Part shown: piece by piece, positions 6,167 through 10,382 of the stretch
How positions within the stretch are numbered: position 1 is the stretch's first letter
How the letters are laid out: every line of letters begins with the position of its first letter
Assembly: GCA_016928755.1 (NCBI GenBank)
Contig: JAFGKB010000082.1
Location: forward strand, 1 to 10,382
DNA: 10,382 nt
Source: Anaerolineae bacterium
GTDB taxonomy: Bacteria > Chloroflexota > Anaerolineae > B4-G1 > SLSP01
Direction of reading: 5' to 3'
Translations under genes and position numbers: made by a program
Notes under the pieces: generated by a model
Database searches by the model: none
The model's input: the letters and a program-made list of their open reading frames with translations, nothing else
Told to the model about the DNA's origin: nothing

Positions 6167-7648
6167 ATGAAAGGAAAAGTTAACTTTGTAGATTTGACCT
6201 TACGAGATGGGCAACAAAGCCTTGCGGCCACTCGTATGACGACGCAGCAAGCACTGACCGTGCTGCCACTTATCAGAGATGCCGGCTTTGCGGCTGTAGA
6301 ATTATGGGGCGGCGCTACCCTGGATAGCGCGGTGCGGTTCCTGGATGAAGACCCCTGGGAACGTTTGGAGAAATTCCGTCAGGTTATGGGGGGCAACGAT
6401 AAAATCAGGGCACTGTTACGGGGGCAAAATCTCTTTGCCTACCAGCCCTTTCCTGATGACCTCGTTATCGCCTTTATCAAAGAAGCTATCACAACCGGTG
6501 TCGGTATTATGCGTATCTTCGATGCGCTCAATGACCGGCGCAATTTACAGATCGCACTATTGACGACAAAAGCATATGGGGGCAAGGTAGAGGCCGCAAT
6601 GTCCTATACCGTTAGCCCCGTCCACACCACCGAATACTATGTTAACTATGCCCTCCAACTACAGGAAGATGGTGCGGATCAAATCGCTATTAAGGATATG
6701 GCCGGGTTATTGCACCCCAACGAAACCGTGAAACTCATCCGGGAACTTAAAGCCAAACTTACCATACCCATAACACTCCACAGCCACACAACGACAGGGT
6801 TGGGAACGCTAAATGCAGTTATCGCGATGCACGAAGGCGTTGACTATATAGACTGTGCCATTACGCCCTTTGCCGGCGGGACCTCTCATCCACCGGTTGA
6901 AGTTCTCATTGTCTTCGCCGAGGAAATGGGGCTGGCACATAATCTCAACAAAAAGAAGATTTTACTGGCACAACACCAACTCTTTAACATTTTCAATGAG
7001 TTACGGCCCTATATTCCCTACAAAGAGCACTATCGCCCCGTGGATTACAAAGACATCAATCGTCACACTGTGAAGAAGATTATCAAATTGATTAACCGTG
7101 GCGGAGAAGAGCGGATCGAAAAAGCCATTGATCTCACCCGCGAACTACTCCAGGATTTGGGATACCCGGAATATAACGCCCGGATCCTCGAAGCGCAGAT
7201 TCCAGGGGGAATGATGTCGAATTTACAGAGCCAACTGGAACAGATGGGACAACTGGATAAGTTGGAAGCCATTATGACAGAGATTCCAAAGGTGCGCCAA
7301 GATGTAGGCTATGTCCCTTTGGTTACCCCCACCAGCCAGATTGTAGGAGCGCAGGCTACTTTTAATGTCATGACCGGTCAACGTTATGCAACCGTCTCCA
7401 ATGAGTTCACAATGCTCCTGGAAGGTAAATTTGGACAACCACCGGCGGAATTTAACCCCGATGTGCTTAAAAAGATCTTAAACGGTGACGGCAAACAACA
7501 AAGATACCGCCCGGCCTCCTATCTCTCACCGGTATTAGAAGATGAGTACCAGCTAAACTTTATAAAAAGCCACCGGGATCTGTTGCTCCACTTGATGCTC
7601 AAACAGTCCGCCGACACCTACCTGAAAAAACGATATAATATTCAATAG
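6167..7648 (+). CDS. Biotin-dependent carboxyltransferase subunit (pyruvate carboxylase subunit B / oxaloacetate decarboxylase alpha / transcarboxylase 5S family)
   Basis: The 493-residue protein is an HMGL-like TIM barrel followed by the conserved carboxylase domain. Metal and catalytic residues are visible by comparison with transcarboxylase 5S: Asp14 in LRDGQQS, the Lys that becomes carboxylated, Lys176 in IKDMAGL, and His205/His207 in LHSHTTTG. ELWGGAT (45-51), FLDEDPWERL (58-67), LLRGQN (83-88), FDALND (118-123) and, near the C-terminus, QIPGGMMSN and LVTPTSQIVG are family signatures. These enzymes move CO2 between carboxybiotin and pyruvate/oxaloacetate. There is no C-terminal biotinyl domain (no MKM motif), so a separate carrier protein and biotin carboxylase are needed and neither is in the window. 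AITPFAGGTSHPP looks closer to PycB than to 5S, but subfamily and reaction direction stay open. AGAGGA lies 5 nt before the ATG. The GH3 gene follows 46 nt downstream and may be cotranscribed. Confidence 0.9.
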   Translation: MKGKVNFVDLTLRDGQQSLAATRMTTQQALTVLPLIRDAGFAAVELWGGATLDSAVRFLDEDPWERLEKFRQVMGGNDKIRALLRGQNLFAYQPFPDDLVIAFIKEAITTGVGIMRIFDALNDRRNLQIALLTTKAYGGKVEAAMSYTVSPVHTTEYYVNYALQLQEDGADQIAIKDMAGLLHPNETVKLIRELKAKLTIPITLHSHTTTGLGTLNAVIAMHEGVDYIDCAITPFAGGTSHPPVEVLIVFAEEMGLAHNLNKKKILLAQHQLFNIFNELRPYIPYKEHYRPVDYKDINRHTVKKIIKLINRGGEERIEKAIDLTRELLQDLGYPEYNARILEAQIPGGMMSNLQSQLEQMGQLDKLEAIMTEIPKVRQDVGYVPLVTPTSQIVGAQATFNVMTGQRYATVSNEFTMLLEGKFGQPPAEFNPDVLKKILNGDGKQQRYRPASYLSPVLEDEYQLNFIKSHRDLLLHLMLKQSADTYLKKRYNIQ

Positions 7649-7677
7649 GTGTGATACTTAAGGTATTTCATTTAGCG

Positions 7678-7685
7678 AAGGAGAG
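7678..7685 (+). promoter_or_regulatory. Ribosome binding site of the GH3 gene
   Basis: AAGGAGAG lies 9 nt before the ATG at 7695 and fixes this as the start. The 46-nt gap after the carboxyltransferase stop shows no terminator, which is compatible with read-through from that gene. Confidence 0.6.
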
Positions 7686-7694
7686 ACGCACTCA

Positions 7695-9848
7695 ATGGAA
7701 ACTACCCCACAGAAAAAACAGGATTTTCCAGCAAAGCCAATTTACCAGGATATGGATTATCCTATACAAAAACGGGTTACAGACCTAATCCAGCGGATGA
7801 CACTAGAAGAAAAGGTCGCCCAAATGATGAATGACGCACCGGCTATCGAGCGATTAGGGATACCGGCCTATAATTGGTGGAGTGAGTGCCTGCATGGTGT
7901 GGGGAGAGCCGGTATCGCAACGGTCTTTCCCCAAGCCATCGGAATGGCGGCAACGTGGAACACTGAGCTGATTCACAAAGTCGCCCAAGTGATTTCTGAC
8001 GAGGCACGCGCCAAGCACCACGAAGCGCAACACAACCAGCAAATTGAGCCGCCTTATTTCGGCTTGACCTTTTGGTCACCCAATATCAATATCTTCCGTG
8101 ACCCTCGCTGGGGGCGTGGGCAGGAGACTTATGGGGAAGACCCTTATCTAACGGCCAGGATTGGGGTAGCTTTTATTAAAGGCTTACAAGGAGATGATCC
8201 TGACTATCTTAAAACAGTAGCCACCCCCAAACATTTCGCGGTACACAGCGGGCCGGAGGAGACACGCCACCACTTTGACGCTGTAGTTAGCGAACGTGAC
8301 CTCCAAGAGACCTACCTACCGGCCTTTGCAGCCTGTATCCAGGAAGCCAAGGCCGTTTCCGTAATGGGAGCCTACAACCGGACTAATGGGGAACCATGTT
8401 GTGCCAGCTCCACCCTGTTACAGGATATCCTACGCGAGAAGTGGGGGTTCCAGGGATACGTGGTCTCAGACTGTGGGGCAATCCAAGACATCTATAAACA
8501 CCACCAAGTCACCGGCACCGCAGAAGAGGCCGCGGCGTTAGCAGTTCAAAACGGCTGTGACCTTAATTGTGGCAGAACTTACGCGGCATTGTTAACGGCC
8601 GTAAAACAAGGGTTAGTTAAAGAGTCTGCCTTAGACCAAGCCCTCACCAGGTTATTTACAGCGCGTTTCAGATTGGGTATGTTTGACCCACTGGAACGGG
8701 TTCCTTATGCGAGTATCCCCTTTACCATCAATGACTCACCAGAACATAGAGCACTGGCGCTGCAAACCGCCCGCGAGTCTGTTGTGTTGTTAAAGAATGC
8801 TGACAATTTCCTACCCCTGACCAAAAACCTGGACAAGATCGCCGTTATTGGCCCGAATGCGAATGATGAGCAAGTACTGTTGGCGAATTACCACGGCACC
8901 CCCTCAAAAGCGGTTACGCCCCTGGAGGGTATCAAGAACCTTGTATCACAGCATACGGAAGTGCTCTACGCCCAAGGTTGTGACATTTTGGGGAAGCCTA
9001 GTGCCGATTACGCTACAGCCATCCAGATAGCAGAAGAGGCTAATGTTGTTATCTACGTTGGCGGACTATCACAACAATTAGAAGGTGAGGAAGGACAGCA
9101 AGAGGGTGTCACCCCAGGTATTACCAGCCAAGGGGATCGCACAGACATAGACCTCCCGGCAGGTCAAGAGGACTTACTGAAGGCGATCTATGCAACCCGA
9201 ACCCCGACTGTGCTGGTATTGTTAAACGGCAGTGCGGTAGCCGTCAATTGGGCCGACCAATACCTGCCGGTAATTATTGAAGGTTGGTATCCGGGTGAAG
9301 AGGGCGGTACAGCCTTGGCCGAAGTTATCTTTGGGGATTATAACCCGGCAGGTCGCTTGCCGGTCACTTTTTATAAGGCAATAGGAGATTTGCCGCCTTT
9401 TGACAACTATTCAATGGCGGGCCGCACCTACCGTTACTTTGAGGGCGAGCCGTTATATGGTTTTGGCTACGGGTTGAGTTATACAACATTCACCTATACC
9501 CATTTAGATATAGCCGCTGATACTCAAAAGTCAGAAGAGACGCTGCACATCACAGTAGGTGTCAAAAATACAGGTATGCGAGCGGGTGATGAAGTGGTAC
9601 AACTTTACATTCGCGATGTAGAAGCCTCGTATCCGGTTCCTATCCATCACCTACAAGGCTTCCAACGTATTCACTTACAACCGGGGGAAGAACGTGAGGT
9701 GAAATTTGAACTCACGGCGAAGAGTTTTACGCTGATTAATGACCAAGGGGAACGGATACTCGAACCGGGCAGTTTTAAAATTATGACCGGCGGCTGCCAG
9801 CCAAATACCCAGGGATGGAATGGCCTAAGTAAAGAGATACAGATCTAG
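7695..9848 (+). CDS. Glycoside hydrolase family 3, beta-xylosidase / beta-glucosidase type
   Basis: The 717-residue protein has the three GH3 parts. The N-terminal TIM barrel (about 25-330) contains YNWWSECLHGVG (59-70), FWSPNINIFRDPRWGRGQET (126-145), KHF (179-181), MGAYNRTNG (224-232) and the nucleophile Asp259 in VVSDCGA. The alpha/beta sandwich (about 360-590) carries GGLSQQLEGEE (456-466), which in xylosidase-type relatives contains the acid/base Glu (Glu463 or a neighbour). A C-terminal fibronectin-III-like domain (about 620-715) follows. YNWWSE plus LEGEE resembles bacterial and plant xylosidase/arabinosidase-type GH3 enzymes more than classical beta-glucosidases, but substrate cannot be fixed from sequence. 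It removes terminal sugars from beta-linked oligosaccharides. There is no signal peptide or PA14 insert, so it probably acts in the cytoplasm on imported oligosaccharides; no transporter or sugar regulator is visible nearby. The preceding gene may share its transcript. Confidence 0.93.
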   Translation: METTPQKKQDFPAKPIYQDMDYPIQKRVTDLIQRMTLEEKVAQMMNDAPAIERLGIPAYNWWSECLHGVGRAGIATVFPQAIGMAATWNTELIHKVAQVISDEARAKHHEAQHNQQIEPPYFGLTFWSPNINIFRDPRWGRGQETYGEDPYLTARIGVAFIKGLQGDDPDYLKTVATPKHFAVHSGPEETRHHFDAVVSERDLQETYLPAFAACIQEAKAVSVMGAYNRTNGEPCCASSTLLQDILREKWGFQGYVVSDCGAIQDIYKHHQVTGTAEEAAALAVQNGCDLNCGRTYAALLTAVKQGLVKESALDQALTRLFTARFRLGMFDPLERVPYASIPFTINDSPEHRALALQTARESVVLLKNADNFLPLTKNLDKIAVIGPNANDEQVLLANYHGTPSKAVTPLEGIKNLVSQHTEVLYAQGCDILGKPSADYATAIQIAEEANVVIYVGGLSQQLEGEEGQQEGVTPGITSQGDRTDIDLPAGQEDLLKAIYATRTPTVLVLLNGSAVAVNWADQYLPVIIEGWYPGEEGGTALAEVIFGDYNPAGRLPVTFYKAIGDLPPFDNYSMAGRTYRYFEGEPLYGFGYGLSYTTFTYTHLDIAADTQKSEETLHITVGVKNTGMRAGDEVVQLYIRDVEASYPVPIHHLQGFQRIHLQPGEEREVKFELTAKSFTLINDQGERILEPGSFKIMTGGCQPNTQGWNGLSKEIQI

Positions 9849-9873
9849 TTTCAAAAGAATAATTTCCCGCGCA

Positions 9874-9897
9874 AACGCCCCCGAGGATGGGGGCGTT
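9874..9897. terminator. GC-rich hairpin between convergent genes, likely terminator
   Basis: AACGCCCCC (9874-9882) and GGGGGCGTT (9889-9897) form a perfect 9-bp stem with a 6-nt loop, 25 nt after the GH3 stop. Neither strand has a clear U-tract after it, so it is a weaker intrinsic terminator than the one at 3989-4021, or may need Rho or act as a 3'-end stabiliser. Confidence 0.6.
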
Positions 9898-9953
9898 GAG
9901 CAACAGAGATTGGGTCAGTCTTATCGCCGTCAAGCAAGTTAAGACTAAGTTTT

Positions 9954-10382
9954 CTATTTGCGCGTTATGGCGAGGAACACCACGCCCCCGACTACTAATA
10001 CCCCGACCCCAACCATAATCGAAATCCACAAGGTATTAGAGCCATCACTATCCTGTTCTGGTTCCCATTCTTTCCAGACAGCAGTAGTTCCAGAATCCAC
10101 ATACTCCGAAACTGCCGCTAATAAGTTATCTGGCGTCAAGTCCGTACCTTGAAGATAGTAATCGCCCAAAATAACGGCCGGCGACTGCAAGGTAGACTCA
10201 ACCCCATATTGACCGGCCAACCACCGGGCAAGCTCTGCATTTCCGGTAATATCGCGCTCTTCGAGAAATACCTGGGGATACAACTCGGTGATATAACGCA
10301 AGTCATAGGAAATACGGTCGCATTCCTGACAATCCACATCATAGAAATATAGAGCGAAGATAGGCTGCGGGGATTCACAAAC
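9954..10382 (-). CDS. Membrane-anchored thioredoxin-fold protein (C-terminal part, cut by right edge)
   Basis: The reverse frame stays open through the right edge, giving 142 visible codons, so the true start is outside the window; a GTG at 10337 is internal to the fold and is not a credible start. Visible residues 7-15 (PIFALYFYD) look like the first thioredoxin strand, followed by redox motif Cys18-Gln-Glu-Cys21 and, near residue 68, SPAVILGDYYLQG with the probable cis-Pro before the next strand. An acidic, Trp-containing linker (about 100-116) leads to one hydrophobic membrane helix (about 118-139) and a short ITRK tail. The positive tail suggests the redox domain faces outside the membrane, which would need an upstream export signal. 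It resembles thiol-disulfide exchange proteins; partner and exact role are unknown. It is convergent with the GH3 gene, with the hairpin at 9874-9897 between them. Confidence 0.75.
   Translation of the reverse strand, partial: VCESPQPIFALYFYDVDCQECDRISYDLRYITELYPQVFLEERDITGNAELARWLAGQYGVESTLQSPAVILGDYYLQGTDLTPDNLLAAVSEYVDSGTTAVWKEWEPEQDSDGSNTLWISIMVGVGVLVVGGVVFLAITRK

Noticed and set aside
7649..7694. Small inverted repeat ATAC/GTAT between the carboxyltransferase and GH3 genes
   Set aside because: Only a 4-bp stem and no T-tract; too weak to call a terminator or operator.
9781..10029. Leftward 82-codon open frame across the GH3 end and hairpin
   Set aside because: It spans the likely terminator and overlaps two better-supported genes; no ribosome site or family resemblance was seen.

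Overview
The window reads as chromosomal DNA of a bacterium, most likely Chloroflexota (Anaerolineae-like). That placement is inference from the protein styles: a PknB-type kinase with a long N-terminal extension, a receiver-histidine kinase without membrane segments, a zinc-ribbon threonine-synthase-like PLP enzyme, and a free-standing biotin-dependent carboxyltransferase. Base composition looks even across the window. I see no mobile element, tRNA, rRNA, CRISPR array or phage gene. Genes are cut at both edges.

Layout. Positions 1-629 (-) hold the N-terminal part of a Ser/Thr protein kinase, behind a good sigma70-type promoter. A 345-bp divergent intergenic region follows. Positions 975-3977 (+) are a two-gene operon: a threonine-synthase-like PLP enzyme fused to a C-terminal receiver domain, then, 3 nt later, a soluble receiver-histidine kinase. 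A strong bidirectional terminator (3989-4021) separates it from convergent htpG (4039-5925, -), the Hsp90 chaperone. A 241-bp AT-rich divergent region with a striking palindrome leads to a carboxyltransferase subunit (6167-7648, +), then a GH3 beta-xylosidase/glucosidase-type enzyme (7695-9848, +). A GC-rich hairpin separates this from a convergent thioredoxin-fold membrane protein (9954 to the right edge, -).

How the genes may work together. The notable part is the 975-3977 operon. It encodes two receivers and one kinase but no DNA-binding output domain; the only other output is a PLP enzyme. This suggests, as inference only, a phosphorelay acting directly on an amino-acid enzyme or using it as a sensor or scaffold. 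A Ser/Thr kinase starts divergently from the same intergenic region. The carboxyltransferase (pyruvate/oxaloacetate node) and the cytoplasmic GH3 enzyme (oligosaccharide breakdown) fit general carbohydrate metabolism, but nothing in the sequence ties them into one pathway.
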